A stretch of 64,000 nucleotides of DNA, taken from the NCBI GenBank assembly GCA_934448295.1, contig CAKSEY010000002.1:1-64000 (forward strand), read 5' to 3'. Numbering within the stretch: position 1 is the first letter of the stretch; each line of letters begins with the position of its first letter. The translations under genes and the position numbers were made by a program. A model generated the notes under the pieces. That model had not been told where the DNA came from. It saw nothing but the letters and a program-made list of their open reading frames with translations, and did not search any database. The DNA comes from an uncultured Oscillospiraceae bacterium (GTDB lineage: Bacteria > Bacillota > Clostridia > Oscillospirales > Ruminococcaceae). Shown piece after piece: positions 14,849 through 23,833 of the stretch.

Positions 14849-15982
14849 ATGGAGCTGGATTTAGGAGAGATCAGAAAGAATATAGACGAAATAGACGATC
14901 AGCTTCTCGAGCTGTTCAAAAAGCGCATGGGGCTGACCTGCAAGGTGGCTCAGTACAAGGCGGAGCACAACATGGTGGTGTTCCAGAGCGAGCGCGAAAA
15001 GGCGATAATCGCCTCCGTGCGCGACCGCTCCCCGGAGGAACTGAAAAGCTCTGCGGAGTTCCTGTTCACCAACATCATGGACATATCGAAGTGCGGCCAG
15101 AACAACACGATAACTCCCGCCGTGCCGATACCCCATGTTTCGGAGATAAAGCGCGACCCTAATGTTGCAGTCCAGGGCATAGCCGGAGCCTACGGTCACG
15201 CGGCGGCGCAGAAGCTGTTCAGCGACGGCAGGATAACCTTCCACGCAAGCTTTGCCGAGGTGTTCGAGGCTGTGGAGCGCGGCGAAGCCGATTACGGCGT
15301 TGTGCCGGTGGAAAACAGCACCGCCGGCGAAGTCACCGCAAACATGGAGCTGCTTGAAAAGCACGGGGTCTACATCAACCGCACTGTGACCGTCCCCTGC
15401 ACCCACGTCCTCGCCGCAAAGCACGGCGTGAGGGAGCAGGACATAAAGATACTCTTCGGGCACGAGCAGGCTATCCGCCAGTGCGGGGAATACACCGCCT
15501 CCCGCCCGGAACTCACCGTTATCCCCTACGCAAACAACGCCATGGCGGCGCAGATGGTGGCTGAAAACCGCAGCAGCGAGCTTGGCTGTATCTGCTCCCG
15601 GGAATGCGCGGAGCTCCACGGTCTGGACATCGTGAACCCCGCCATAGCCGCCGACCCCAACAACGCGACCAGGTTCATCTGCATTTCAAAGAATATCGAG
15701 GTCTATGACGGCGCGGACACCATCTCGGTTTCCGTTTCACTGCCGCATATCTCCGGTTCGCTATACCGTATGCTGACAAAGTTCGCGGTGAACGAGCTCG
15801 ACCTCACCAAGATAACCAGCAAGCCGCTCCCGCTGGAGTTCCGCCGGGACGAGAACGAGGTGATGTTCTACCTTGAATTCCGGGGGAACATCGACCAGCC
15901 CGTGGTTCTCCGCCTGCTGAACAACTTCGCCGAGGAATACGGATATTTCCGCCTGCACGGAAACTTCCTGGCGATAAACTGA
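14849..15982 (+). CDS. pheA: chorismate mutase / prephenate dehydratase (P-protein)
   Basis: Bifunctional enzyme of phenylalanine synthesis: chorismate to prephenate to phenylpyruvate. 377 residues: AroQ-type chorismate mutase helix bundle (about 1-85, IRKNIDEIDDQLLELF), prephenate dehydratase (about 105-285, with GAYGHAAAQKLF, VPVENSTAG and NATRF), and a C-terminal ACT domain (about 295-370) that usually senses phenylalanine. It starts 18 bases after the pseudokinase stop behind GCGGAGGA. No attenuator or T-box precedes it, so it appears to ride on the upstream promoter. Confidence 0.95.
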   Translation: MELDLGEIRKNIDEIDDQLLELFKKRMGLTCKVAQYKAEHNMVVFQSEREKAIIASVRDRSPEELKSSAEFLFTNIMDISKCGQNNTITPAVPIPHVSEIKRDPNVAVQGIAGAYGHAAAQKLFSDGRITFHASFAEVFEAVERGEADYGVVPVENSTAGEVTANMELLEKHGVYINRTVTVPCTHVLAAKHGVREQDIKILFGHEQAIRQCGEYTASRPELTVIPYANNAMAAQMVAENRSSELGCICSRECAELHGLDIVNPAIAADPNNATRFICISKNIEVYDGADTISVSVSLPHISGSLYRMLTKFAVNELDLTKITSKPLPLEFRRDENEVMFYLEFRGNIDQPVVLRLLNNFAEEYGYFRLHGNFLAIN

Positions 15983-15992
15983 CGGAGGGCGT

Positions 15993-16667
15993 ATGTTTTC
16001 CGCTTTGATACTGGCCGGGGGCAGCGCCTCCCGGATGAACGGCATAAACAAGCAGCTTACGCTCCTTGACGGAGTTCCCGTTGTGATAAGGAGCGCGCTT
16101 GCATTCCAGCGCTCCGCAAAGGTCTCGGAGATAATTCTCGCGGTACCCGCCGGGCAGGAGGAGCGCTACCGCAGTCTCTGTCAGCAGTACGGCGTGGACA
16201 AGCTCCGCGCCGTCGCCGCCGGGGGCTCCACCCGGGCGCTGTCTGTGAAAAAGGCGCTGGAGCAGGTCGCCCCGGAGTGCGGCTATATAGCGATACACGA
16301 CGGAGCCCGCCCGCTTATCCCCACCGGAGATATCGACCGGGTGCTCTCTGACGCGGTGGAATTTGGCGGAGCGATCGCCGCCGCTCCCGTGACGGACACG
16401 ATAAAGCAGTGCTCCGGAGGATTCGTAGGGTCGACCCCGGACAGGAGCGCATTATTCGCCGCCCAGACCCCGCAGGCATTTCAAAAGGCGCTGTACCTCT
16501 CCTGCCTTGAACGGCTGGGAGACCGCGCGGAATCCCTCACGGACGACAGCGCCCTGCTGGAGCTGTGCGGCGAGCAGGTGCACATAACTCCCATTACCGC
16601 CTGCAACATGAAGATAACCCGCCCGCAGGATATCGCGATAGCCGAAGCGGTACTCCGGCAGAAATGA
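15993..16667 (+). CDS. ispD: 2-C-methyl-D-erythritol 4-phosphate cytidylyltransferase
   Basis: Third step of the MEP isoprenoid pathway: transfers CMP from CTP to methylerythritol phosphate. The 224-residue length and the motifs LAGGSASRM (CTP loop), IAIHDGARPLI and AAQTPQAF are typical. Ten bases separate it from pheA and a GGAGGGCGT site precedes ATG 15993. The neighbours are not isoprenoid genes; ispF is not adjacent. Confidence 0.95.
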   Translation: MFSALILAGGSASRMNGINKQLTLLDGVPVVIRSALAFQRSAKVSEIILAVPAGQEERYRSLCQQYGVDKLRAVAAGGSTRALSVKKALEQVAPECGYIAIHDGARPLIPTGDIDRVLSDAVEFGGAIAAAPVTDTIKQCSGGFVGSTPDRSALFAAQTPQAFQKALYLSCLERLGDRAESLTDDSALLELCGEQVHITPITACNMKITRPQDIAIAEAVLRQK

Positions 16668-16689
16668 TACGAAAGGAGCAGGCGCCAAA

Positions 16690-17376
16690 ATGTTCAACAT
16701 TCTTGTGGTAGACGACCAGGCGCATATACGCCGCCTGTACGAATACACCCTCCAGAAGAACGGCTACCAGCCGTATACCGCCGGAGACGGCGCAGAGGCG
16801 CTGAGGCTCCTCGAAAACACGCACATCGACCTTGTGATACTCGACCTGATGATGCCCACGATGGACGGCTATACCTTTTTAAAGACGCTCCGGGACAACG
16901 GAAGCAGCATTCCCGTGCTGATAATCACCGCCCGGGACAGTGCCCAGGATATCCGGAAATCGTTCCTTATGGGCACGGACGACTTCATGGTGAAGCCGGT
17001 GGACGACGTGGAGATGATACTGCGCATACGCGCCCTGCTGCGCCGCTCCAAGATATCCGAGGAGCAGGAAATAACCGCAGGCAGCACGAAGCTGATATAC
17101 AACTCGTTCACGGTGATCCAGGACGGAGTTGAGCTCCAGCTACCGAAGAAGGAATTCCAGATCCTGTTCAAGCTGCTGTCGTTCCCGAACAAGACCTTCA
17201 CCCGCGCGCAGCTCATGGAGGAATTCTGGGACATGGACAGCGAAAGCGAGGCGCGCACCGTGGACGTCCACATAAACCGCCTGCGCGAGCGGCTGAAGGA
17301 CAACCGGGATTTCCAGATAGTCACCGTGCGCGGACTTGGATATAAAGCGGTAAAGGCCCCGCAGGAGCAGCCATGA
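16690..17376 (+). CDS. response regulator, OmpR/PhoB family
   Basis: 228 residues: receiver domain (1-120) with acidic pair D8-D9, phospho-acceptor D52 in LVILDLMMP, conserved Thr and K near FMVKPVD, and a C-terminal winged-helix DNA-binding domain (about 130-222, ending RTVDVHINRLRERL and RGLGYK). A GAAAGGAG site precedes the ATG. The stop overlaps the next gene's start (ATGA), pairing it with the kinase downstream. Target genes unknown. Confidence 0.94.
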   Translation: MFNILVVDDQAHIRRLYEYTLQKNGYQPYTAGDGAEALRLLENTHIDLVILDLMMPTMDGYTFLKTLRDNGSSIPVLIITARDSAQDIRKSFLMGTDDFMVKPVDDVEMILRIRALLRRSKISEEQEITAGSTKLIYNSFTVIQDGVELQLPKKEFQILFKLLSFPNKTFTRAQLMEEFWDMDSESEARTVDVHINRLRERLKDNRDFQIVTVRGLGYKAVKAPQEQP

Positions 17377-18521
17377 AGCTGAAAAAACGCAGCGAGCCCA
17401 CGACCCGCATAAAGCTGAAAAGGCGCAGATACCCCGCCATGACCCGCCTGGGTCTGAAGCTCAGCCTGCTTATCCTTATGATAACAGTCGCCGCAGACGT
17501 GCTCTCATTCACAGCGCGCATTGCGATAGATATGGTATTATCCAACGGAAGCAGCGACACCGAGAACGTCATTGCCGCCGTGGTCAGCAGCATAATTATA
17601 GGCACGCTGCTGTCGTTCATTGCGGGCAGCTTTTTCCTGAAGCCCCTGGCGGAGCTTATCCGCGCCACAAAGCGGGTCTCCGACGGAGACTACTCGGTGC
17701 AGGTGGACATGGGCTGGGCGGAAAAGCACACCGTGCGCGAGCTTTCAGACCTTATCCGGGTGTTCAACGAAATGACCCGGGAGCTTAACAGCACCGCAAT
17801 GTTCAACAACGACTTCATCGCAAGCTTCTCGCACGAGTTCAAGACGCCGCTGGTTTCCATACGCGGCTTTGCGCAGCAGCTCTACGAGGGGAACCTCACC
17901 CCGGAGCAGCAGAAGGAATTCTCCCGCATAATCCTGGAGGAGACCGACTACCTCACCGGAATGTCCGCGAACACGCTGCTGCTGACTAAGCTTGAGACCA
18001 GCGAGGTCGTCACCGAAAAGAAGAATTTCTCCCTGGACGAGCAGCTCAGGAACTGTATGCTCCGGCTGGAGCCGCAGTGGTCGGAGAAAAACATCGACCT
18101 CTCCATGGAGCTGGACGACGTTACGTTCTACTGGAACGAGCCTATGCTCTCCCACGTCTGGAACAACCTGTTCGACAACGCTGTGAAATTCACGCCGAAG
18201 AACGGCAGGATATTCGTGAGCTGCCACCGCAACGCGGGGGTCATCACGATAAGGATACGCGACAACGGCGTGGGGATCTCAAAGCAGGCGCTGCCGTACA
18301 TCTTTGAAAAGTTCTACCAGTCGGACAGCTCGCACTCCACCAAGGGGAACGGGTTGGGGCTGCCCCTGGCGAAGAAGATAGTGGAGCTGTGCGGCGGCAG
18401 GATAGGCGTGCAGAGCGACCTCGGCAAAGGCACCGAATTCACCGTTATACTGCCGGACGGAGGCAACCTGCTGGGGCAGAACAGCAGCCGCAGCGAACTG
18501 AATCTCAGCGGAAAGGACTGA
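17373..18521 (+). CDS. sensor histidine kinase
   Basis: 382 residues: basic N-terminus, transmembrane helix about 28-48, a very short extracellular loop of about 18 residues, a second helix about 65-88, HAMP (about 88-140), HisKA with phospho-acceptor H154 in FSHEFKTPL, and a HATPase domain with N-box NNLFDNAVKF, DNGVGIS and GNGLGLPLAK. The tiny loop suggests intramembrane or envelope-stress sensing instead of ligand binding. Partner of the preceding regulator by a four-base overlap. Confidence 0.94.
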   Translation: MKLKKRSEPTTRIKLKRRRYPAMTRLGLKLSLLILMITVAADVLSFTARIAIDMVLSNGSSDTENVIAAVVSSIIIGTLLSFIAGSFFLKPLAELIRATKRVSDGDYSVQVDMGWAEKHTVRELSDLIRVFNEMTRELNSTAMFNNDFIASFSHEFKTPLVSIRGFAQQLYEGNLTPEQQKEFSRIILEETDYLTGMSANTLLLTKLETSEVVTEKKNFSLDEQLRNCMLRLEPQWSEKNIDLSMELDDVTFYWNEPMLSHVWNNLFDNAVKFTPKNGRIFVSCHRNAGVITIRIRDNGVGISKQALPYIFEKFYQSDSSHSTKGNGLGLPLAKKIVELCGGRIGVQSDLGKGTEFTVILPDGGNLLGQNSSRSELNLSGKD

Positions 18522-18525
18522 CAAC

Positions 18526-19152
18526 ATGGAATTTCTGAGCGAACGCACAGCGTTCACCACCATATCCGAAACCGTGGTCAAGGCGGGGGTTTCCCTGTTC
18601 AACGCCATGAAATACATCTACATGGTGTCCGACAAGGACTTCTACAACATCAACATCAGGGATATTTTCAGGATAGCGCTGAACAACATCACCGACACCG
18701 CCTGCCTCTACAACACCGGCATAAAGCTTGACAAGGAGCGCTGCGCCGCCATGAACGCGCCGGAGTATGAACGCGTGCTTCCGCTGATGGTGTATTCCTT
18801 TGCGGTAAGGCTGCCCGTGCTGCGCTTCGTCAAGACCTCCGGCGGGGTGCTGAGCGACAAGCAGATAAAGTCCATCTATGACCTTGTTATATCAAAGGGC
18901 GCCGGGAATTTCGAAAACGTTATCCCGGACGATTTCGAGGATATCCGCCGGCTGGTGAAAGCCGGGAAGCCCGTCCCCGCCTATGACGCGGAGTGGTACA
19001 AGGGGTATATTTACGCGTACGTCCCGGGGCTTGCGGCGGTGAACAACCGCAACGTTTTCCTGCTGGGAAGCGCCGATATACTTTTCACGCTGTTTTACAG
19101 CAGCCTTGAAGAGGAGCTTGCAAACCAGCTCGAGGAGCTGTCGCAGTCGTAA
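18526..19152 (+). CDS. conserved hypothetical protein
   Basis: 208 residues, not recognised. Soluble, without signal peptide or clear transmembrane helix; mixed alpha/beta composition with an acidic, Leu-rich C-terminal helix (EEELANQLEELSQS). It starts four bases after the histidine kinase stop with AAGGACTG upstream, so it is co-transcribed with the two-component pair and may be an accessory to it. Confidence 0.6.
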   Translation: MEFLSERTAFTTISETVVKAGVSLFNAMKYIYMVSDKDFYNINIRDIFRIALNNITDTACLYNTGIKLDKERCAAMNAPEYERVLPLMVYSFAVRLPVLRFVKTSGGVLSDKQIKSIYDLVISKGAGNFENVIPDDFEDIRRLVKAGKPVPAYDAEWYKGYIYAYVPGLAAVNNRNVFLLGSADILFTLFYSSLEEELANQLEELSQS

Positions 19153-19199
19153 TCCGGCGGTTTTGTGCATATACTCTCCTGAAAGAGAGGTGCAGAAAA

Positions 19200-19691
19200 T
19201 TGCAGCAGATAAACAGATTTTCATACCTTGCGTCGGAGCGCCCGGCGCTTATGGGTACCATGCGCGGCAGCGCGGAGCACCCGGATATAGAGGGTCTGGT
19301 TCATGCCTACTGGCTGGACGGAGCGCTCTATATCCAGGCGGAATTCGAAGGGCTTCCCCCGGACAGGGTATTCGGATTCCATGTGCATGACGGGCTGATA
19401 TGCGGGGAGCTTGACGGCGACGAGCCATTCCGGCAGGCGGGCAGCCACCTGAAAAACTGCCCGGACGGGACATGGTGCGCCCGCCACCCGTATCATATCG
19501 GGGATATGCCGCCGATATTCTCGGACGAAAACGGCTACGCGGCTATGGAGGTATTTCTCGGCAAGGCGCGGATAACTGATTTCTCCGGGAAGCCGCTGGT
19601 GCTGCACTCCATGCCGGACGATTTCATGACCCAGCCCGCCGGGAACTCCGGAAAGCGGATAGCCTGCGGATTATTCACGGAAGTACTATAA
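19200..19691 (+). CDS. Cu/Zn superoxide dismutase-like protein, no signal peptide
   Basis: 163 residues with the full SodC ligand set in order: FHVH (H61, H63), GSH (H83), H96, H99 and D102 in HPYHIGDMP, H136 in LHSMPDD, and the substrate-guiding Arg (R153) in GNSGKRIACG. Cysteines C93 and C156 could make the family's disulfide. Unlike classical SodC there is no signal peptide, so it would be cytoplasmic. Start is TTG 19200, seven bases after AGAGAGGTG. Activity is inferred from ligands; similar cytoplasmic proteins occur in Clostridia. Confidence 0.8.
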   Translation: MQQINRFSYLASERPALMGTMRGSAEHPDIEGLVHAYWLDGALYIQAEFEGLPPDRVFGFHVHDGLICGELDGDEPFRQAGSHLKNCPDGTWCARHPYHIGDMPPIFSDENGYAAMEVFLGKARITDFSGKPLVLHSMPDDFMTQPAGNSGKRIACGLFTEVL

Positions 19692-19728
19692 TTTCAATAT
19701 GTTAAAATCAAAATAAAGGAGTACAAAA

Positions 19729-20985
19729 ATGTCAAACGAGATAAGAAACCCCGACCTCTGGGAAAGCGGCGCGCGCAAGATAGCGTGGGTAAAGCGCAAT
19801 ATGCCCCTGCTTAACGGCATTGAGAAGGACTTTTCCGAGAGCAAGCCCTTTGCCGGGCTGCGCGTGGCGCTTTCCGTCCATCTGGAGGCAAAGACCGCGT
19901 ATCTCTGCAAGGTGCTGGCGGCAGGCGGAGCAGAGATGTACGTCACCGGAAGCAACCCCCTCTCCACACAGGACGACGTAGCCGCGGCGCTGGTTCACGA
20001 CGGGCTGAACGTATTCGCATGGCACGGCGCCACTGACGAGGAATACCACCGCCATATCTCCCAGGTGATAAAGGCGCGCCCGAACGTCATAATCGACGAC
20101 GGCGGCGACCTTGTGAACCTCATTCACAACGAGTATCCGGAGCTTATCCCGGAGGTGCTGGGCGGCTGCGAGGAAACCACCACCGGCATTATCCGCCTGA
20201 AGGCAATGGACAAGGAGGGCGCGCTGAAATTCCCGATGGTGCTGGTAAACGACGCAGACTGCAAGCACCTGTTCGATAACCGCTACGGCACCGGGCAGTC
20301 CGTCTGGGACGGTATCAACCGCACGACAAACCTCATCGTTGCCGGAAAGAACGTAGTCGTTGCAGGCTACGGCTGGTGCGGAAAGGGCGTTGCAATGCGC
20401 GCCAAGGGACTCGGCGCCGACGTTATCGTCACCGAAATAGACCCGGTAAAGGCTATGGAGGCGGTGATGGACGGCTTCAAGGTAATGCCCATGCGCGAGG
20501 CTGCAAAGGTCGGGGATTTCTTCGTTACAGTGACCGGCTGCGCGGACGTTATCGGCGAGGAAGCGTTCCTCAACATGAAGGACGGCGCCATCTGCTGCAA
20601 CGCGGGTCATTTCGACGTGGAGGTAAACATGGCGAAGCTCCGCGAGATAGCGCAGGAATCCTACCTTGCACGCAACAACATCATGGGCTATAAGCTCGCC
20701 AACGGAAACACCGTGTTCGTTATCGCCGAGGGCAGACTTGTGAACCTCGCCGCCGGAGACGGCCACCCCGCCGAAATAATGGACATGAGCTTCGCTATAC
20801 AGGCGCTCTCCGCCGAGTTCATCGCGAAGAACAGCGCCGCAATAAAGGCAGGTACCAGCATGACCGTCAACGTACCCCGGGAGATAGACCGCAAGGTCGC
20901 GCTCCGCAAGATAAAGAGCTGGAACATTGAGATAGACGCCCTCACCCCCGAGCAGGAAAAATATCTCGGAAGCTGGGAGGTATAA
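19729..20985 (+). CDS. ahcY: adenosylhomocysteinase (S-adenosylhomocysteine hydrolase)
   Basis: NAD-dependent enzyme splitting S-adenosylhomocysteine into adenosine and homocysteine, relieving inhibition of methyltransferases. 418 residues of the shorter bacterial/archaeal form; N-terminal substrate domain (LSVHLEAKTA, EEYHRH), NAD domain with AGYGWCGKG and the C-terminal dimer tail with a final Y. AAAGGAG precedes ATG 19729. The next-but-one gene removes the nucleoside product, giving a methyl-cycle clean-up operon. Confidence 0.95.
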   Translation: MSNEIRNPDLWESGARKIAWVKRNMPLLNGIEKDFSESKPFAGLRVALSVHLEAKTAYLCKVLAAGGAEMYVTGSNPLSTQDDVAAALVHDGLNVFAWHGATDEEYHRHISQVIKARPNVIIDDGGDLVNLIHNEYPELIPEVLGGCEETTTGIIRLKAMDKEGALKFPMVLVNDADCKHLFDNRYGTGQSVWDGINRTTNLIVAGKNVVVAGYGWCGKGVAMRAKGLGADVIVTEIDPVKAMEAVMDGFKVMPMREAAKVGDFFVTVTGCADVIGEEAFLNMKDGAICCNAGHFDVEVNMAKLREIAQESYLARNNIMGYKLANGNTVFVIAEGRLVNLAAGDGHPAEIMDMSFAIQALSAEFIAKNSAAIKAGTSMTVNVPREIDRKVALRKIKSWNIEIDALTPEQEKYLGSWEV

Positions 20986-20986
20986 C

Positions 20987-21610
20987 ATGACCTTCGAATT
21001 ACAGCTTGAACGTATCCGCTCCATGCTGGAAAGCTCCGAGTGCGATATCGAGATACTCCCCCCGGACGAAGAAAAATCAAGGAAGCTGCTCGCCCAAGGC
21101 GGCGGGGACTTCTCACCGCTGGCGGCGGTACTCGCAGGCACCGGAGGGATCTCCGTCAACAGCATTCTTCGCATTTACGGCTGCGGCGCGTTCGATTTCT
21201 TCCAGCGCAACGAAAAGCTCTCCGAGCTTGGCTTCACGGCGGTCGCCGAGGACGTTTTCGGCGGAGTTTTCGGGCTGGACAAGTCCGGTACGCTGTTCTA
21301 CCTCATGCCGGACGAGCTCCAGTTCGAGGAATTCGGCGAGGACTACAACGAGCTTATCGACTGGGCATGCGACCGGGAGGACTTCGACCGCTTCTACTCA
21401 GAATACAAGGAGCAGTGCCGCGGAGTCATCTACGACGAGATACCGATAAACAAGGGTATAAGCCTATACCCGCCGCTCTGGGAGCCGTGCGACGAGAAGC
21501 GCTCCGCCGCCGCAGTGCCCATGGAGCAGCTTCTGACCGTTGAGATAGGCGTGATGAAGAAGCTGTCCGGCGAAGCGGAAGAGACCGAGGTTACGGAGGA
21601 CGAGGAATGA
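20987..21610 (+). CDS. DUF2625 family protein
   Basis: 207 residues. The pattern GGISVNSILRIYGCGAFDF, the VFGGVFGLD turn, and LFYLMPDELQFEEFG match the DUF2625 family as I remember it, whose biochemical role is unknown. An acidic tail (EAEETEVTEDEE) closes the protein. It is packed between ahcY (one base apart) and the nucleoside phosphorylase gene (ATGA overlap), so it is probably translated with them. A role in nucleoside or methyl-cycle metabolism is only a guess from position. Confidence 0.65.
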   Translation: MTFELQLERIRSMLESSECDIEILPPDEEKSRKLLAQGGGDFSPLAAVLAGTGGISVNSILRIYGCGAFDFFQRNEKLSELGFTAVAEDVFGGVFGLDKSGTLFYLMPDELQFEEFGEDYNELIDWACDREDFDRFYSEYKEQCRGVIYDEIPINKGISLYPPLWEPCDEKRSAAAVPMEQLLTVEIGVMKKLSGEAEETEVTEDEE

Positions 21611-22440
21611 ACGAGAATTACGAAAAGCTGATGAAATGCTTCGAGTGCGTGCAGAAAAAGGTGAGCTTCAAGCCGGAGCTTGCGCTGATACTGGGAAGCG
21701 GCCTTGGCGACTACGCCGACACTATGGAGGTCGCGGAGACCCTTGATTATCACGATATCGAGGGCTTCCCTGTGTCCACCGTCCCGGGGCATAAGGGGCG
21801 CTTTGTGTTCGGCTATGCCGGCGGAGTTCCCATTGTGGCAATGCAGGGCAGGGTGCACTTCTACGAGGGCTACAAGCCGCAGGACGTGGTGCTTCCAGTC
21901 CGGCTGATGAAGCTGATGGGCGCAAAAACGCTGTTCCTGACCAACGCGGCAGGCGGCATAAACCGCAGCTTCAACGCAGGAGACCTCATGCTGATAACCG
22001 ACCAGATATCTATGTCGGTTCCCTCGCCGCTCATCGGTGAGAATATTGACGAGCTCGGAGTGAGATTCCCGGATATGTCCGAGGTTTACAGCCGCAGGCT
22101 CCGCAAAATAATCGAGAACGCCGCCGTCACCGCCGGAGTGCCGCTGCGAAAGGGTGTTTATATCCAGACCACCGGGCCGCAGTACGAAACTCCCGCCGAG
22201 ATACGCGCTTACGAGCGCCTTGGCGCCGACGCAGTGGGAATGTCCACCGCCATTGAAGCGATAGCCGCCCGCCACGCCGGAATGGAAATATGCGGTATAT
22301 CCTGCATAAGCAACCTCGCCGCCGGGATCTCCGTAAATCCCCTCACCCACGCAGAGGTTCAGGAGACCGCCGACAGAGTCGCCCCGCTGTTCAAGAAGCT
22401 GGTAACTCAGGCGATAAAGGATATCCACGAGGCTGAATAA
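21607..22440 (+). CDS. punA: purine nucleoside phosphorylase (trimeric type)
   Basis: Splits purine nucleosides with phosphate to free base and ribose 1-phosphate. The 277 residues carry LGSGLGDYAD, the QGRVHFYEGY phosphate site, TNAAGGI and TGPQYETPAEI, all typical of the class I (PNP/MTAP) trimeric enzymes. With AhcY it can process the adenosine, or inosine derived from it, released from S-adenosylhomocysteine. Last gene of the run, followed directly by a terminator. Confidence 0.95.
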   Translation: MNENYEKLMKCFECVQKKVSFKPELALILGSGLGDYADTMEVAETLDYHDIEGFPVSTVPGHKGRFVFGYAGGVPIVAMQGRVHFYEGYKPQDVVLPVRLMKLMGAKTLFLTNAAGGINRSFNAGDLMLITDQISMSVPSPLIGENIDELGVRFPDMSEVYSRRLRKIIENAAVTAGVPLRKGVYIQTTGPQYETPAEIRAYERLGADAVGMSTAIEAIAARHAGMEICGISCISNLAAGISVNPLTHAEVQETADRVAPLFKKLVTQAIKDIHEAE

Positions 22441-22444
22441 CTCA

Positions 22445-22477
22445 ATGCGCCCGGTAATTTTTTCCCGGGCGCATTTT
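22445..22477 (+). terminator. terminator after punA
   Basis: TGCGCCCGG pairs with CCGGGCGCA around a T-rich loop and is followed by TTTTT. It ends the long plus-strand run begun at 13020. Confidence 0.88.
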
Positions 22478-22516
22478 TCTGCGATTTTTTACGACATAAA
22501 GAGCGAGGTGATGAAT

Positions 22517-23077
22517 ATGGAAGATACCCAGATAATCGGGCTGTACTTTGCCCGCAGCGAGGAAGCTCTCGCCCGCTCCTCCGAGAAATACGGCGGTCTG
22601 TGCATGAGCATTGCGCAGAGGATACTGAACAGCCGCCCGGACTCCGAGGAATGTGTAAACGACACATGGCTTGGCGCGTGGAACTCCATACCCCCGGCAC
22701 AGCCGCTGTCGCTGTCGGCTTTTTTCGGGAAGATAACGCGGAATCTCGCGGTTGACCGGGTCCGCAGAAAAACGGCGCAGAAGCGCGGCTCCGGGGAATA
22801 CGCCGCAGCGCTTTCCGAGCTTGACGAGTGCGTACCCTCCGGCGTTAACGTGGAGAAGCAGTTTGAAGCCGCTCAGCTTGCGGAGCTTATCAGGCGCTGG
22901 CTGGGCGCGCTCCCACAGGAAAAACGCGCCGCATTTATCCTGCGGTATTTCTACATGAAGCCGGTGGCGGAGGTCGCCGCAGACCTTGACATCTCGCTCA
23001 GCAAGACCGCCGCAATGCTCCGCCGGGAGCGCATTTCACTGAAAGCAGAACTGGAAAGGGAGGGCTACACGATATGA
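22517..23077 (+). CDS. RNA polymerase sigma factor, ECF type
   Basis: 186 residues with sigma-70 region 2 (about 12-80, GLCMSIAQRIL...EECVNDTWLGAWNSIPP landmarks) and region 4 (about 125-180, LPQEKRAAFILRYFYMKPVAEVA). Start ATG 22517 is six bases after GAGGTG; the open frame to 22445 runs through the punA terminator. It overlaps the next gene by four bases, the usual sigma/anti-sigma arrangement. The activating signal is unknown. Confidence 0.9.
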   Translation: MEDTQIIGLYFARSEEALARSSEKYGGLCMSIAQRILNSRPDSEECVNDTWLGAWNSIPPAQPLSLSAFFGKITRNLAVDRVRRKTAQKRGSGEYAAALSELDECVPSGVNVEKQFEAAQLAELIRRWLGALPQEKRAAFILRYFYMKPVAEVAADLDISLSKTAAMLRRERISLKAELEREGYTI

Positions 23078-23772
23078 GCGAAAAACTTCTTGAAGCGATC
23101 GGGGGAATCAGCGAGGAGCTTCTCGCAGACTGCGAAAGCTATATTGAGCGCCGCCGGGGCTCCCGCCACCGCCGCAAGGTAACGAGAATCTTAACGCTTG
23201 CCGCCGCAATAGCCGCCGGAGCCGCGCTCCTTACCGGGGCTGCCGCCGCGATACTCCGGGTGACCTTCCCGAACAGCTTTGCGAACCGCACGGAACACAG
23301 CGCGGCGATCTACGACATCGAGCCGTTTAAAATGTCCATTTCCCTGCCCGCCGGGTGCGTTATGGAGCGTTCCTCCGGGGAGGGCGGCTGGTCGCCCATG
23401 GATATCCTGCTTGACGGCGAAAAGGTCGGCACGGCTGACTACAACATATTCGAGCTGTACGACGGGGTGGAACGCTCCGACCCGAACTTCTACCGAATGG
23501 TGTACAATCAGCTAATGCTGGGCGCCCAGGCGAACTGGGACAACGGCTACACCATCGTAAAGCAGGACGAGGTAAGCGAAAACGCAGTCACTAAAGTAGG
23601 CGTTATTTCCGACTACGGCAACGGCAGGACGGACAACGAGGTAACATACCTCCCGGGAGTGCTGGCATTCAACACCGACCTGCTGGTGTATGTCAATATT
23701 AGCTTTGAGGACGGAGTTTTCACTGATGAACAAATCAAGGATATCGCGCGTTCGATAGAGCTTACAAGATAA
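23074..23772 (+). CDS. membrane anti-sigma factor (predicted)
   Basis: 232 residues: a short cytoplasmic N-terminal part (about 1-38), one transmembrane helix (about 40-62, Ala-rich) and an outside domain of about 165 residues resembling the DUF4367 type (SISLPAGCVMERSS, later SIELTR end). Coupled by ATGA to the ECF sigma factor, so it most likely holds that factor at the membrane. No classic HxxxCxxC zinc motif is present in the cytoplasmic part. Confidence 0.75.
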   Translation: MSEKLLEAIGGISEELLADCESYIERRRGSRHRRKVTRILTLAAAIAAGAALLTGAAAAILRVTFPNSFANRTEHSAAIYDIEPFKMSISLPAGCVMERSSGEGGWSPMDILLDGEKVGTADYNIFELYDGVERSDPNFYRMVYNQLMLGAQANWDNGYTIVKQDEVSENAVTKVGVISDYGNGRTDNEVTYLPGVLAFNTDLLVYVNISFEDGVFTDEQIKDIARSIELTR

Positions 23773-23779
23773 ACGCAAG

Positions 23780-23813
23780 GAACCGCCCCTGTTTCGCAGG
23801 AGCGGTTCTTTTT
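23780..23813 (+). terminator. terminator after the anti-sigma gene
   Basis: GAACCGC-CCCTG and CAGGA-GCGGTTC form a long stem with a TTTCG loop and a following CTTTTT. It lies between convergent genes and could also slow transcription from the phosphorylase gene, though its reverse side has no good T-run. Confidence 0.85.
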
Positions 23814-23833
23814 ATGCCCGATAAGGTGAATTA

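Noticed and set aside
19732..21174. 480-codon open frame opposite ahcY
   Set aside because: Shadow of S-adenosylhomocysteinase; the composition is that of reversed codons.
23780..23813. Fully bidirectional terminator between the anti-sigma and GH130 genes
   Set aside because: The stem serves both directions, but only the plus strand has a proper T-run.
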